From Halomonas stenophila (GTDB lineage: Bacteria > Pseudomonadota > Gammaproteobacteria > Pseudomonadales > Halomonadaceae): 64,000 nucleotides of DNA. Positions 33,340 to 42,687 of the stretch are shown here, in pieces. The notes beneath the pieces are model-generated. The model was given only the letters and a program-made list of their open reading frames with translations. It did not search any database and had not been told where the DNA came from. Position numbers and translations under genes: made by a program. Location: NCBI RefSeq assembly GCF_014192275.1, contig NZ_JACHXR010000004.1, forward strand, positions 293,343-357,342, written 5' to 3'. Position 1 is the stretch's first letter. Each line of letters opens with the position of its first letter.

Positions 33340-35858
33340 ATTGATCTCCTGGCTGCTTTCACCGCTTGAGCTTGGTGGACCTGACCCGCCTGGGGCTCAC
33401 CGCTTGTCACTGGTGAAGTGTCATCGATATCCGGCGTGAAGCGGCGTAACCGCAGCGAGTTGGTCAGCACGAAGACGCTGGAGATGCTCATGGCGGCAGC
33501 CGCCAGCATGGGGTTGAGCAATACGCCGACGAGCGGATAGAGCACGCCCGCCGCCACGGGGATCAGTGCCAGGTTGTAGCCATAGGCCCAGACGAAATTA
33601 CCGATAATGGTCCGGTGGGTACGCCTGGAAAGCGCCGTGGCATTGACGATGCCCCGCAGGTCGCCACGCATCAGCACCACATCGCCGGCCTCGATGGCAA
33701 TATCGGTCCCGGTGCCGATCGCAATGCCCACATCGGCCTGGGCCAGGGCGGGTGCATCGTTGATCCCGTCCCCCACGAAGGCGACACGCTTGCCCTCCGA
33801 CTGGAGGCGCCGTATCTCCGCCGCCTTCTGATCGGGCAGCACCTCGGCGAGGATCCGCTGGATACCGACCTGCCGAGCGATGGCGTCGGCGGTGGCCCTG
33901 TTGTCGCCGGTAAGCATGGCCACCTCCAGCCCCTGCGCCTTGAGCGCCGCGATGGCCTCGGCCGAGCCCGCCTTGAGCGGGTCGGCCACCGCGATGACCG
34001 CGGCGAGCCGGCCGTCCACCGCGGCATAGAGCGGGCTCTTGGCGTCCTCGGCAAACGCCTTGGCGCGTGCCTCCGCCTGGCCGAGCTCGATCCCCAGCCG
34101 GTTCATGTAGCGATCGGCTCCCACGTGAAGCCGGTGACCGGCGACGTCGGCCTCGATACCGTAACCCGGCTCGGCGCCGAAATGGCTGACGGCCGGCAGC
34201 TCGAGTCCACGCGCCCTGGCGCCGCGCACGATGGCCTCGGCGATGGGGTGCTCGCTCTGCGCTTCCACCGCGGCGACCAGTCGCAGCACCTCGTTCTCGT
34301 GGCCGTCGATCGCTTCGAAGTCGGTCAGCTCGGGGCGACCCCGGGTCAGGGTGCCGGTCTTGTCCAGCACCACCGTATCCATCTTGGCCAGCGTCTCGAG
34401 CGCCGCGCCCTTGCGAAACAGCACCCCCATCTCGGCGCCCTTGCCGGTGCCGACCATGATCGCGGTCGGGGTGGCCAGGCCCATGGCGCAGGGGCAGGCG
34501 ATCAGCAGCACGCTCACCGTGGTGACGAAGGCGAAGGACAGGGCCGGGGGCGGCCCGAAGGCGAACCACACCCCGAAGGTGATCAGGGCGATGGCGATGA
34601 CCGCGGGCACGAACACCCCGGCGATCTTGTCGGCCAGTTGCTGGATCGGGGGCTTCTCGGCCTGCGCTGCTTCCACCATCCTGATGATTTGCGACAACAG
34701 CGTGTCACCGCCGACTCGCGTCGCACGGAAGGTGAGCGCCCCGTTCTTGTTGATGGTGCCGCCGACGACTTCGGCCTCCTGCTGCTTGGCGACCGGCACC
34801 GGCTCACCGCTGATCATCGACTCGTCGACGTAGGAATGGCCTTCCTCAACGACGCCGTCCACCGGGATGCTTTCCCCCGGGCGGACCAGGAGGCGATCGC
34901 CGGGCACGACGGCTTCGATCGGCACCTCGACCGTTTCATCGTCGCGAACGAGGCGGGCGGTTTTCGCCTGCAGTTGCAGGAGCTTCTTGATCGCCTCGGA
35001 GGTGCGGCCCTTGGCGATATGCTCGAAGTAGCGTCCCAACAGGATCAGCGTCACGATCACCGCCGCCGCCTCGAAGTAACTCTCGGCGGTACCGGTGGGG
35101 AAGAACCCGGGCACCAGCAGGGCGGCAACCGAATAGAAGTAGGCGGCGCTCGAGCCGATCATGACCAGGCTGTTCATGCCCGGATTGGCGTGCCGGAGCT
35201 CGGCATAGCCGGCACGATAGAAGCGCGCCCCGGCATAGAACTGCACGGGCGTGGTCAACAACCACTCGATCCCCATCCAGCCTCGATGCGGCATCAGGCT
35301 CGATAACAGCGCCTCCAGCGCCGGGATCATCTTGCCCATGGCGATCAGGACCACCGGGATCGTGAACACCGCAGCGAGCAGGACCCGGTGGCGAAGCCGT
35401 CGTTCCTCGCGATCCTCGTCGTCCGCCGGCTGTGGCGCCTCGGCCTCCTGCGGCTCATAGCCCGCCTCCCGAATGGCATGATGGATGCGCGACGACGACA
35501 CGGCCCCCGGCAGGAAGCGAACGAAGGCTTTCCGGGTGGCGAGATTGACGCTCACCTCGACCATGCCGGGCAGCTTCCCGAGCGCTCGCTCTATCCGCGA
35601 GACGCAGGATCCGCAGCTCATGCCGGTGACGGGAATGTCGAGGCTCTCCACCACCGGCTGATAGCCCGCCGTTTCGATGGCGTCGAGCAGGCTGGCCGTC
35701 GCGGTGCCTCCTTCCACCTGGATCGCCGCCTTCTGCGTGGCCAGGTTCACCCGAGCGTCGACCACGCCTGGCTGCTGGCCGAGTGCCCGCTCCACCCGCC
35801 CGACACAGGAGGCACAGGACATGCCGCGAATCTCGATATCGACGTTTTCCGCCATCAT
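33336..35858 (-). CDS. copA: copper-exporting P1B-type ATPase CopA
   Basis: The 840-residue protein has two N-terminal heavy-metal domains with GMSCASC (residues 12-18) and GMSCGSC (about 90). The membrane CPC motif is in LLIACPCAMGLATP. DKTGTLT marks the phosphorylation site, SEHPIAEAI is the P1B nucleotide-binding motif, and TGDN and GDGINDAP follow. This set defines a Cu(I) exporter. The start is placed at the MMAENVD start after GGGGAG; upstream codons look non-coding. It follows merR copy 2 by 85 bases. Confidence 0.94.
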   Translation of the reverse strand: MMAENVDIEIRGMSCASCVGRVERALGQQPGVVDARVNLATQKAAIQVEGGTATASLLDAIETAGYQPVVESLDIPVTGMSCGSCVSRIERALGKLPGMVEVSVNLATRKAFVRFLPGAVSSSRIHHAIREAGYEPQEAEAPQPADDEDREERRLRHRVLLAAVFTIPVVLIAMGKMIPALEALLSSLMPHRGWMGIEWLLTTPVQFYAGARFYRAGYAELRHANPGMNSLVMIGSSAAYFYSVAALLVPGFFPTGTAESYFEAAAVIVTLILLGRYFEHIAKGRTSEAIKKLLQLQAKTARLVRDDETVEVPIEAVVPGDRLLVRPGESIPVDGVVEEGHSYVDESMISGEPVPVAKQQEAEVVGGTINKNGALTFRATRVGGDTLLSQIIRMVEAAQAEKPPIQQLADKIAGVFVPAVIAIALITFGVWFAFGPPPALSFAFVTTVSVLLIACPCAMGLATPTAIMVGTGKGAEMGVLFRKGAALETLAKMDTVVLDKTGTLTRGRPELTDFEAIDGHENEVLRLVAAVEAQSEHPIAEAIVRGARARGLELPAVSHFGAEPGYGIEADVAGHRLHVGADRYMNRLGIELGQAEARAKAFAEDAKSPLYAAVDGRLAAVIAVADPLKAGSAEAIAALKAQGLEVAMLTGDNRATADAIARQVGIQRILAEVLPDQKAAEIRRLQSEGKRVAFVGDGINDAPALAQADVGIAIGTGTDIAIEAGDVVLMRGDLRGIVNATALSRRTHRTIIGNFVWAYGYNLALIPVAAGVLYPLVGVLLNPMLAAAAMSISSVFVLTNSLRLRRFTPDIDDTSPVTSGEPQAGQVHQAQAVKAARRSI

Positions 35859-35943
35859 TGCGGTCTCCCCACTTGGTTCTTCGCCGGCCCGGCATGCGAG
35901 TCTCGGGGCCCCAGCGTTACGCCGCCGGAGGCGACGACGTCGA

Positions 35944-36351
35944 TCATTCGGCCTTCTCGGCGATGGCCTCGACGATCGGGCAGCCTTCCTGCATCGGCCC
36001 TTCACCCGTGCACTCGGCAAGGGTTCTCGACAGCACGGCCTCTATCCGCGAGAGATGCTTGATCTGCTCGCGGATCTTGTACAGCTTCTCTGCGGCGATG
36101 CGCTTGGCCTGCGCCCGGTCGCCGTTGGCATCCTGGAGGATCAGCAGCTCACGGATCTCGTCGAGCGTGAAGCCCCACTGCTTGGCGTGAACGATGAATT
36201 GCAGCCTGGCCACGGCATCCAGGGGATAACGCCGGTAGTTGGCGTCCGTCCGCTGAGGGACGGGCATGAGCTTCTCTTTCTCGTAGAAGCGGATCGCCTG
36301 GCTGGCGACCCCGCTACGTTCGGCAAGCTCACCGATACTGAGTGTTTGCAT
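35944..36351 (-). CDS. CueR/MerR-type copper regulator (copy 2)
   Basis: The 135-residue protein has the MerR helix-turn-helix at residues 4-70 (IGELAERSGVASQAIRFYEK, then NYRRYPLDAVARLQFI). The C-terminal metal loop has two cysteines in AECTGEGPMQEGCPIV. It resembles CueR, which uses two cysteines there, though the spacing is one residue longer than the usual C-x7-C or C-x8-C. It leads the copA operon and is divergent from ccdA copy 2, with MerR-type promoters on both sides. Confidence 0.87.
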   Translation of the reverse strand: MQTLSIGELAERSGVASQAIRFYEKEKLMPVPQRTDANYRRYPLDAVARLQFIVHAKQWGFTLDEIRELLILQDANGDRAQAKRIAAEKLYKIREQIKHLSRIEAVLSRTLAECTGEGPMQEGCPIVEAIAEKAE

Positions 36352-36549
36352 GGCTTCACCTCAACACTGTGACTCGGAGCTTCCGGCCGCCCGGGGTGGA
36401 CTGCCTGGTTCAATGATCGAGGCTTCGGTCAGTCCCGCTGGCACGCGACGTCGGCAGGGCGTCTTCATCCCGTCCTCGGCGGCGCACACTCTGAAGTCTC
36501 TGAGGGTGACAGCGGAACAATGAAGCCGATCAGGTACCGGGCACAATAA

Positions 36550-36569
36550 CCTTTAAGTCAACTTTAAGG
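36550..36569 (-). promoter_or_regulatory. MerR-type operator/promoter of merR-copA
   Basis: CCTTTAAGTCAACTTTAAGG is an imperfect dyad. On the minus strand TTGGCC and TATTGT boxes flank it with a 19-bp spacer, as in MerR-controlled promoters. It reads toward the regulator at 36351 and copA. Confidence 0.65.
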
Positions 36570-36630
36570 CCAAGGGCTTCCGGGGTGCTTGATATTCGCT
36601 TGGATTATATTGTTAGCCAAGGATTCGTAG

Positions 36631-36661
36631 TTGACCTTGAAGTGGACACAACCTTTAGAAT
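36631..36661 (+). promoter_or_regulatory. MerR-type promoter of ccdA copy 2
   Basis: TTGACC (36631-36636) and TAGAAT (36656-36661) are exactly 19 bases apart, with CTTGAAGTGGACACAACCTT between and into the spacer. The spacing suggests MerR activation of the rightward ccdA gene. Confidence 0.65.
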
Positions 36662-36745
36662 CATCCGCTGAACCGAATGCGAAGCAGGCCGCCGGCCACA
36701 GGCGTGGTTCGCGTCTCGCATGTTGTCCCCAGGAAGCGTAACGCC

Positions 36746-37468
36746 TTGGAATCTCTCTCTTCTATCGGTTTGATCGGTGCCTTCGCCGGCGGGTTGGTCT
36801 CCTTCTTCTCGCCCTGCACGCTGCCACTGCTGCCGGCCTACCTGTCGGTGGTCACGGGCGGTAGTGCCGGCAAGGCCGACAGGCGGCTGGAGGCATTGAT
36901 CCTCAGCGTCTTCTTCGTCTTCGGCTTCAGCATCGTGTTCATCCTGCTGGGGCTCGGCGCGAGCGGTATCGGCCAACTGATGCGGGGGTATCGCCAGGAA
37001 TTCAACTGGGTCGCCGGCTCGGCGGTGATCGTGCTGGGTCTGTTCATGACCGGTGTGTTCCGGTTGTCGCTGTTCCAGCGCACTCTACAGTTCACACCGA
37101 ACGTCCAGGGCGGCTCCCCGCTGTCGGCGACGGTGTTCGGGGTCTCCTTCGCCATCGGCTGGACGCCCTGTATCGGCCCCATCCTGGGCGCCATCCTGAT
37201 GGCCACCTCCAGTGCCGCCAGTGCCCAGGCCGGCATGCTCTATCTCAGCGCCTACTCGGCGGGCCTGGCGCTGCCCTTTCTCGCCAGCACCCTGCTGATC
37301 AATCGATTCGCGATGCATCGGCAAAGTCTGGGGAGGTGGAGCGCCTATGCTCGCCCGGTCGCCGGCACGATCGTGATCCTGATGGGCCTTGCCATCGTCT
37401 CGGGCACCATGACGCGGCTCTCCAGCATCATGGTCGACCTTTTCCCGTCCCTGGCGACACTGGGATAG
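36746..37468 (+). CDS. ccdA: CcdA-type thiol-disulfide membrane transporter (copy 2)
   Basis: The 240-residue protein has six to seven membrane segments, with SFFSPCTLPLLPAYL and IGWTPCIGPILGAIL as its two cysteine motifs. The TTG at 36746 is chosen because AGGAAG lies 9 bases before it and the protein then starts like copy 1. An in-frame ATG at 36677 would add 23 residues with no family likeness. It is controlled by the MerR-type promoter at 36631-36661. Confidence 0.85.
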   Translation: MESLSSIGLIGAFAGGLVSFFSPCTLPLLPAYLSVVTGGSAGKADRRLEALILSVFFVFGFSIVFILLGLGASGIGQLMRGYRQEFNWVAGSAVIVLGLFMTGVFRLSLFQRTLQFTPNVQGGSPLSATVFGVSFAIGWTPCIGPILGAILMATSSAASAQAGMLYLSAYSAGLALPFLASTLLINRFAMHRQSLGRWSAYARPVAGTIVILMGLAIVSGTMTRLSSIMVDLFPSLATLG

Positions 37469-37516
37469 CCCGGCCGTATATCGGTCATGCGACAACCACA
37501 CTGACGGCGGTCCCTG

Positions 37517-38125
37517 ATGTCCTTCTACGAGAATCACGTTTTGCCACACCTCCTCCACCTGGCAGTGGTCGAGCGCCAGCGGGCGGCAGTGGTGCCGCAG
37601 GCGCGAGGCCGGGTTCTGGAAGTGGGCATGGGGTCCGGGCTCAACCTTCCCCACTACGACCCGCACCAAGTCGAGTTGGTGTGGGGGCTCGAGCCCTCCG
37701 AAGGCATGCGCCGCAAGGCGCGCCACAACGTCGCTGGCGCACCCTTCGAGGTGCGCTGGCTGGATTTGCCCGGCGAGGAGATCCCCCTGGAGAGCGACAG
37801 CGTGGATACCGTGGTGCTCACCTACACCCTGTGCACGATCCCGGACGGGCTCCGCGCGCTCGAGCAGATGCGTCGCGTGCTCCAGCCAGGCGGCCGGTTA
37901 TTGTTCTGCGAACATGGCACGGCACCCGACGAGGACGTGCGGCGGTGGCAGGACCGCGTCAACCCCCTGTGGTGCAAGGTGGCGGGTGGCTGTAATCTCA
38001 ACCGCGACATACCCGAGCTCATCGGGCACGCCGGCTTCGGTATCCAGCGGATGGAGACGGATTATCTATCGAAAGTCCCGCGGTTTGCCGGTTTCAATTT
38101 CTGGGGGAGCGCGGTTCCTCGTTGA
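37517..38125 (+). CDS. class I SAM-dependent methyltransferase
   Basis: The 202-residue protein has motif I VLEVGMGSGLNLPHYD, a WGLEPSEGMRRKA acidic loop, and DTVVLTYTLCTIPDGLRAL (motif IV/post-I), which place it in the UbiE/methyltransferase-11 group. Its substrate cannot be told. It follows ccdA by 48 bases on the same strand and is probably co-transcribed. Confidence 0.78.
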   Translation: MSFYENHVLPHLLHLAVVERQRAAVVPQARGRVLEVGMGSGLNLPHYDPHQVELVWGLEPSEGMRRKARHNVAGAPFEVRWLDLPGEEIPLESDSVDTVVLTYTLCTIPDGLRALEQMRRVLQPGGRLLFCEHGTAPDEDVRRWQDRVNPLWCKVAGGCNLNRDIPELIGHAGFGIQRMETDYLSKVPRFAGFNFWGSAVPR

Positions 38126-38159
38126 TAAGGCCCATATGTAATGATGCGATCAGTGGGCA

Positions 38160-38290
38160 GGAGATGCTTCCCTCCTGCTCATGATATACATGTACCAGTT
38201 CGGCGATCTCGTCCAGGCTGAAGCCCAGCCGCTGTCCGGTTTTGACGAAGGTCAGCCGTGCCACGTCGGCCATGCTATAGCGGCGGATAC
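38160..38290 (-). pseudogene. internal fragment of a MerR-type regulator
   Basis: On the minus strand the segment reads GSIRRYSMADVARLTFVKTG, then QRLGFSLDEIAELV, the middle of a MerR DNA-binding domain. The beginning (toward 38295) and the end are both missing. It joins directly to a decapitated DUF2254 gene, which marks a deletion or insertion scar at the edge of the copper cluster. Confidence 0.75.
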
Positions 38291-38295
38291 TGCCG

Positions 38296-38982
38296 GGAGG
38301 CCGCGCCGGCTACCTGCAGAACGCCGATCTCGGCGCCCTGGCCCGGCTGGCCGGCCGGCTCGACGGCGTGGTGCACCTGAACTTCCGGTTCGGCGACTAT
38401 GTGGTCCAGGGCCTGCTGATCCTGCATATCGAGGCCGCCACGGCGCCGAGCGACGACTGGTGCCAATCGGCGCGGGCCACGCTGAGCTACCTGGAGGGGG
38501 AATCGGTGGCCGAGCACTACGTGCACGGCCTGACCCAGTTGATGGAGATGGCGGTCAAGGCGCTGTCGCCGGGCATCCACGATCCCGGCACCGCCCGACT
38601 GTGCGTGCATCGCCTGACCGACCTGCTTGGCCTGCTCGGCCACCGCCTGCGCTGGCAGCCCAGCAACACCCTGTTGGACGAGGAGGGGCAACGGCGCGTG
38701 ACCCGGCCGCTGGAAGGCTTCGACGACCTGCGGCACCGGCTGTTCACGCCGATCCTGCACTATGGGGCCGACGATCAGAGCACCGGCCTGGGGCTGCTCA
38801 AGGCGGTGAAGAGCCTGTCGCTGTTCGCCGGCGACGCTGAGCGGGAGGCGCTGCTGGCCTTCGCCGAGCGGGTGGTGGAGACCCTCGCCCGCGGCGCCGA
38901 CCATCCGCTGGGCCGGGAGTTCATCGACGCCCGCCTGACCACGGGCGAGCATCGACTCGACCTGCCTCCCGCCTGCCAATGA
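38296..38982 (+). pseudogene. 5'-truncated DUF2254 membrane-protein gene
   Basis: The open frame from 38296 reads GGRAGYLQNADLGALARLAG and continues to a normal end at 38982. The region MAVKALSPGIHDPGTARLCV is typical of the C-terminal soluble part of DUF2254 proteins, which normally start with four membrane helices. Those helices and the start are missing. A GTG or ATG inside (38368) could still allow a soluble fragment to be made. Confidence 0.75.
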
Positions 38983-39002
38983 TCGGTGACAGCCGGCAGG
39001 CG

Positions 39003-39158
39003 TCAGCGCCGTCCGCGGATCAGCGTCACCACGAACAACACCAGAAACAGGATGAACAGGATCTGGGCGATGGTCGCAGCGATGCCTGATATGCCACCGA
39101 ACCCCAGCACCCCGGCGACAATGGCAATAATCAGGAAGATCACGGCATTGCCTAGCAT
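39003..39158 (-). CDS. DUF1328 small membrane protein
   Basis: The 51-residue protein [20 protein letters not shown] and on has two membrane helices and ends RGRR. It matches the YtjA/DUF1328 family. GGAGAT lies 5-6 bases before the ATG. The family is widespread and possibly stress-related. It stands alone. Confidence 0.85.
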   Translation of the reverse strand: MLGNAVIFLIIAIVAGVLGFGGISGIAATIAQILFILFLVLFVVTLIRGRR

Positions 39159-39287
39159 GGGTATCTCCTTGCCTGAAGGCGCGAGGCGACGCCTGGAGCG
39201 ACGCCGCTCCTCGAAGCCTCGTCAAGCCCGGGGCAATCGTCAATTCCAACGTCACGTGATCCACTCGCGGGGACCTGACCCGGGGGC

Positions 39288-40190
39288 TCAGTAGAGCCTC
39301 GCCTCCCCTCGTGGCCGGGTCTTGAAGCGCCGGTGCAGCCACAGGTACTGCTCGGGATGGCGGCGGATGGCGGCCTCGATGACGGCATTGACCCGTGTGG
39401 CGTCGGCCACCTCGTCGCCGGACGGGAAGTCTTCCAGGGGCGGCAGGTACTCCAGGGTGTAGGTGCGACCGTCCGGATTGCGGTGGAAGATCAGCGGCAT
39501 GACCGGGGCCCCGGTCATGCGGGCGATCTTGGCGGTGAGCTTGATGGTCGCCGCCTCGATGCCGAAGAAGGGCGCGAACACGCTGGCTTCGCGGCCGAAG
39601 TCCTGGTCCGGCGAGTACCAGACGTTGTGCCCGGCCTTGAGCCGGCGCACCACGCCGCGCAGGTCATGACGATCGATGGCCTGGCCGAAGATCCGGCTGC
39701 GGGCGCGGGTCATGAAGCGTTCGAACAGCGAGTTGTCGTGGGGCCGATAGACCGCGTCGGCGGGGAAGAACAGGGAATGCAGGGCGCCGCCCAGGTCCAG
39801 GGTGGAGAAGTGGATGCCGATGATCAGCACGCCCCGGCCCTGTGCCTGAGCCCGGGCCATGTGCTGCTGGCCCTGAAAGGTCACCCGATGGCGCAGGTGC
39901 TCGGGATCGCGACACCAGCCGGTGGCCGTCTCGAGCAGGCCGATGCCGTTGGCGATGAAGGTCTCGCGCACCAGCGCGGCCTGCCGGTCGGCGTCGAACT
40001 CCGGGAAGCACAGCCGGATATTGGTCTCGGTGATGTGCCGGCGCCGCTTGGCGAATCGCCAGGCGGCCAGGCCGATCGCCTGGCCCACCCACAGCTTGAG
40101 GCGCCAGGGCAGCCAGGCACCGAGATGCATGGCGGCAATGGCCAGCCAGGTGGACCAGTAGCGGGGATGGGCGAAGTTGGGCTGGCTCAT
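39288..40190 (-). CDS. lpxL: LpxL/HtrB-family lipid A acyltransferase
   Basis: The 300-residue protein has a hydrophobic N-terminal anchor and the HX4D acyltransferase motif in IIGIHFSTLDLGG. The WYSPDQDFG and RNPDGRTYTLEY segments are conserved in late acyltransferases. It adds a secondary acyl chain to Kdo-lipid IVA at the inner membrane. The start MSQPNF lies directly at the edge of an inverted repeat. LpxL and LpxM cannot be separated by eye. Confidence 0.85.
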   Translation of the reverse strand: MSQPNFAHPRYWSTWLAIAAMHLGAWLPWRLKLWVGQAIGLAAWRFAKRRRHITETNIRLCFPEFDADRQAALVRETFIANGIGLLETATGWCRDPEHLRHRVTFQGQQHMARAQAQGRGVLIIGIHFSTLDLGGALHSLFFPADAVYRPHDNSLFERFMTRARSRIFGQAIDRHDLRGVVRRLKAGHNVWYSPDQDFGREASVFAPFFGIEAATIKLTAKIARMTGAPVMPLIFHRNPDGRTYTLEYLPPLEDFPSGDEVADATRVNAVIEAAIRRHPEQYLWLHRRFKTRPRGEARLY

Positions 40191-40192
40191 TG

Positions 40193-40269
40193 GGGGACAG
40201 ACCCCCATCGATGACACCTGTCCATGGCAAGGCTCCTGATCGGCTGGCTCTCAATGGGGGTCTGTCCCC
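40193..40269. repeat. paired inverted 16-bp repeat (REP-like)
   Basis: GGGGACAGACCCCCAT (40193-40208) and ATGGGGGTCTGTCCCC (40254-40269) are perfect inverted copies with 45 bases between. GGGGTCTGTCCCC-type sequences are common dispersed repeats in proteobacteria and are often linked to REP-associated transposases. The right arm lies inside the end of alr and the left arm touches the start of lpxL. Confidence 0.75.
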
Positions 40270-41372
40270 GATGGACCGCCATGATACCGCCTGGGCACCC
40301 GCGGCAGCACCCCGGTGAGCAGGGTGTAGCTGATGGTGTCGCAGTGGCGGGCCACCTCGTCCACCGACAGCACGCTGCCGGCGCCGGCCCGCCCCCACAG
40401 CACCACCTCGCTGCCGATGTCGGCCTCGGGGATATCGGTGAGATCCACGGTCAGCATGTCCATGGAGACCTTGCCGGCAAGCCCGGTGCGCCGGCCCTCG
40501 ACCAGCACCGGCGTGCCGTCGACGGCATGGCGATCGTAGCCATCGCCATAGCCACAGGCCACCACGCCGATGCGCGAGGGCCGCGGCGTCCGCCAGCGCC
40601 CGCCGTACCCCACCGGCGCTCCCGCGGGCAGCTCGCGCACGGCGATGATCTCGGAGCGCAGGGTCATCACCGGGGCCAGCCGCCGACTGGCCGCATTGGG
40701 GGTCTCCAGCGGGTCGCTGCCGTACAGCATGACTCCGGGGCGGTTCCAGGCGCCATGGCTCTCCGGCCGGGCGAGGGTCGCCGGGGAATTGGCCAGGCAG
40801 GTGGGCGCCCCGAGGTCGGCGGCGAGAGCCTCGAGCAGCGCCGACTGGCGGCGGAAGTCGTCGCTGTCCTCGGCGTCGGCGGTGGCGAAGTGGCTCATCA
40901 GGTGCAGGTCACGGGCCTGCTCGGGGGCCGCGGCGAGCCGCGCCCACACCTCGGCCAGTCGCTCCGGGGGAAAGCCCAGGCGATGCATGCCGGAATCCAC
41001 CTTGACCCACACCGGGATCGGTCGGGCCGGACGATACGCCAGCAGGGCGTCCACCTGCCAGTCGCTGTGCACGACCATCCACAGCCCCTGGGCCTCGACC
41101 AGCGCCAACTCATCGGCCACGAAGATGCCCTCCAGCAGCACGATCGGCGCCTCGATCCCGCCCTCGCGCAGCGTCAGCGCCTCCTCGAGACAGGCCACGG
41201 CGAAGGCCGGTGCGAGCCCCTCCAGGGCCCGGGCGCAGCGCACCAGGCCGTGGCCGTAGGCATCGGCCTTGAGCACCGCCACCGCCTGGCTGCGGGGGGC
41301 CAGGTCACGGGCCAGGCGGTAGTTGTGGCGCAGGGCGTCGAGGTCGATATCGGCACGCAGGGGACGGGCCAT
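40251..41372 (-). CDS. alr: alanine racemase
   Basis: The 373-residue PLP enzyme makes D-alanine for peptidoglycan. The PLP lysine lies in AVLKADAYGHG, and the second catalytic residue is the Tyr in the APVGYGGRWRT region. MDMLTVDLTD also fits. The last residues (SGTDPH and stop) are encoded by the REP-like repeat, so the native end has been replaced. The start MARPLRAD is chosen over an upstream in-frame ATG because it begins the family's conserved N-terminus. Confidence 0.92.
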   Translation of the reverse strand: MARPLRADIDLDALRHNYRLARDLAPRSQAVAVLKADAYGHGLVRCARALEGLAPAFAVACLEEALTLREGGIEAPIVLLEGIFVADELALVEAQGLWMVVHSDWQVDALLAYRPARPIPVWVKVDSGMHRLGFPPERLAEVWARLAAAPEQARDLHLMSHFATADAEDSDDFRRQSALLEALAADLGAPTCLANSPATLARPESHGAWNRPGVMLYGSDPLETPNAASRRLAPVMTLRSEIIAVRELPAGAPVGYGGRWRTPRPSRIGVVACGYGDGYDRHAVDGTPVLVEGRRTGLAGKVSMDMLTVDLTDIPEADIGSEVVLWGRAGAGSVLSVDEVARHCDTISYTLLTGVLPRVPRRYHGGPSGTDPH

Positions 41373-41531
41373 GGGGCACTCCGGGAAGGATCGTCTGGGG
41401 AAGATAGGCCAACCATTATTCTCCAGATTCATCGCCATTTCATGGCGTTATGTACCAAATTTTTTAAATAAAACAGAAATTAAAGCTGGGAAAAAGGCAA
41501 CGCACAGAGAAAGCATCAAGCATAAATGCAA

Positions 41532-41556
41532 AAAGCCAGGACGCGGTCCTGGCTTT
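41532..41556 (-). terminator. rho-independent terminator of rpoS
   Basis: AAAGCCAGGAC and GTCCTGGCTTT form a perfect 11-bp stem with a 3-base loop. On the minus strand a T-run follows (TTTTTGCATTT). It lies 25 bases after the rpoS stop. Confidence 0.85.
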
Positions 41557-41580
41557 CCATGATCGTCGCCGGGGCGCCCG

Positions 41581-42570
41581 TTACTCGAAGATGGCGTCCA
41601 GGTCCAACCCCTGCTTGTCGAGCAGGCGCCTGAGTTTCTTCAGCGCCTCGACCTGGATCTGGCGGACCCGCTCCCGGGTCAGGCCGATCTCCTCCCCCAC
41701 CTGCTCCAGGGTCGAGGCCTCGTGCCCGCGCAGGCCGAAGCGGCGCACTACCACCTCGCGCTGCTTGTCGGTGAGCTCGGCCAGCCAGTCGTCGACGTGC
41801 TGCTTGACGTCGCCGTCCACCAGGGTCGACTCCGGCCCCAGGTCGTTGTCGTCGGTCAGCGTCTCGATCAGCGGCTTGTCGCTCTCGCTGCCCACCGGGT
41901 AGTCCACCGAGGAGACCCGCTCGTTGAGCCCCATCATCTTCTTGACGGTCTCCACGGGCTTGTCGAGGTAGTCGGCGATCTCCTCGGCGGTGGCCTCGTG
42001 GTCGAGCTTCTGGGTCAGCTCCCGGGCCGCCCGCAGGTAGATGTTGAGTTCCTTTACCACGTGGATGGGCAGGCGGATGGTGCGAGTCTGGTTCATCAGC
42101 GCCCGCTCGATGGTCTGGCGGATCCACCAGGTGGCGTAGGTCGAGAAGCGGAAGCCGCGTTCGGGATCGAATTTCTCCACCGCGCGGATCAGGCCGAGGT
42201 TGCCCTCCTCGATCAGGTCGAGCAGGGTCAGGCCGCGGTTGAGGTAGCGTCGCGCGATCTTGACCACCAGGCGCAGGTTGGACTCGATCATGCGCGACCG
42301 CCCGGCGGGATCCCCCTTGCGGGCCAGGCGCCCGAAGTGGACCTCCTCTTCCGGCGTCAGCAGCGGCGAGAAGCCGATCTCGTTGAGGTAGATCTGGGTG
42401 GCGTCGAGGCTGTGATGGTAGTGCCGATCTTCCTTGCTCAGCGCCTTCTCGAAGGCCTCGTCGCTGTCGTCGGCCGCCCCCGCCTCCAGTTCGACCTCCT
42501 CGGTGGCCTCGTCCGGCTCGGCGGCCGTGTCCAGATCCACATCCTGAAGGTCCCGTTCAAGCATGCTCAT
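41581..42570 (-). CDS. rpoS: RNA polymerase sigma factor RpoS
   Basis: The 329-residue protein has sigma region 1.2 at [12 protein letters not shown], region 2 with [16 protein letters not shown] and [17 protein letters not shown], region 3 [15 protein letters not shown], and region 4 [20 protein letters not shown]. It directs stationary-phase and osmotic-stress transcription. It has an acidic N-terminal extension. The nlpD-rpoS order is conserved in gammaproteobacteria. Confidence 0.95.
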   Translation of the reverse strand: MSMLERDLQDVDLDTAAEPDEATEEVELEAGAADDSDEAFEKALSKEDRHYHHSLDATQIYLNEIGFSPLLTPEEEVHFGRLARKGDPAGRSRMIESNLRLVVKIARRYLNRGLTLLDLIEEGNLGLIRAVEKFDPERGFRFSTYATWWIRQTIERALMNQTRTIRLPIHVVKELNIYLRAARELTQKLDHEATAEEIADYLDKPVETVKKMMGLNERVSSVDYPVGSESDKPLIETLTDDNDLGPESTLVDGDVKQHVDDWLAELTDKQREVVVRRFGLRGHEASTLEQVGEEIGLTRERVRQIQVEALKKLRRLLDKQGLDLDAIFE

Positions 42571-42687
42571 CGATTGCTACCCCATGTTTGCTGCGGGGCA
42601 CCGGATCATGCCCCCAACGATCGATGTTAAGATTTGTAATTATATGCTGCTCTCGCGTTGCAAGGCGTCATCCCGCGGCCCATCCAT

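Noticed and set aside
33615..35306. 563-residue plus-strand ORF under copA
   Set aside because: Antisense shadow of the P-type ATPase with His/Gly/Arg-rich composition and no motifs.
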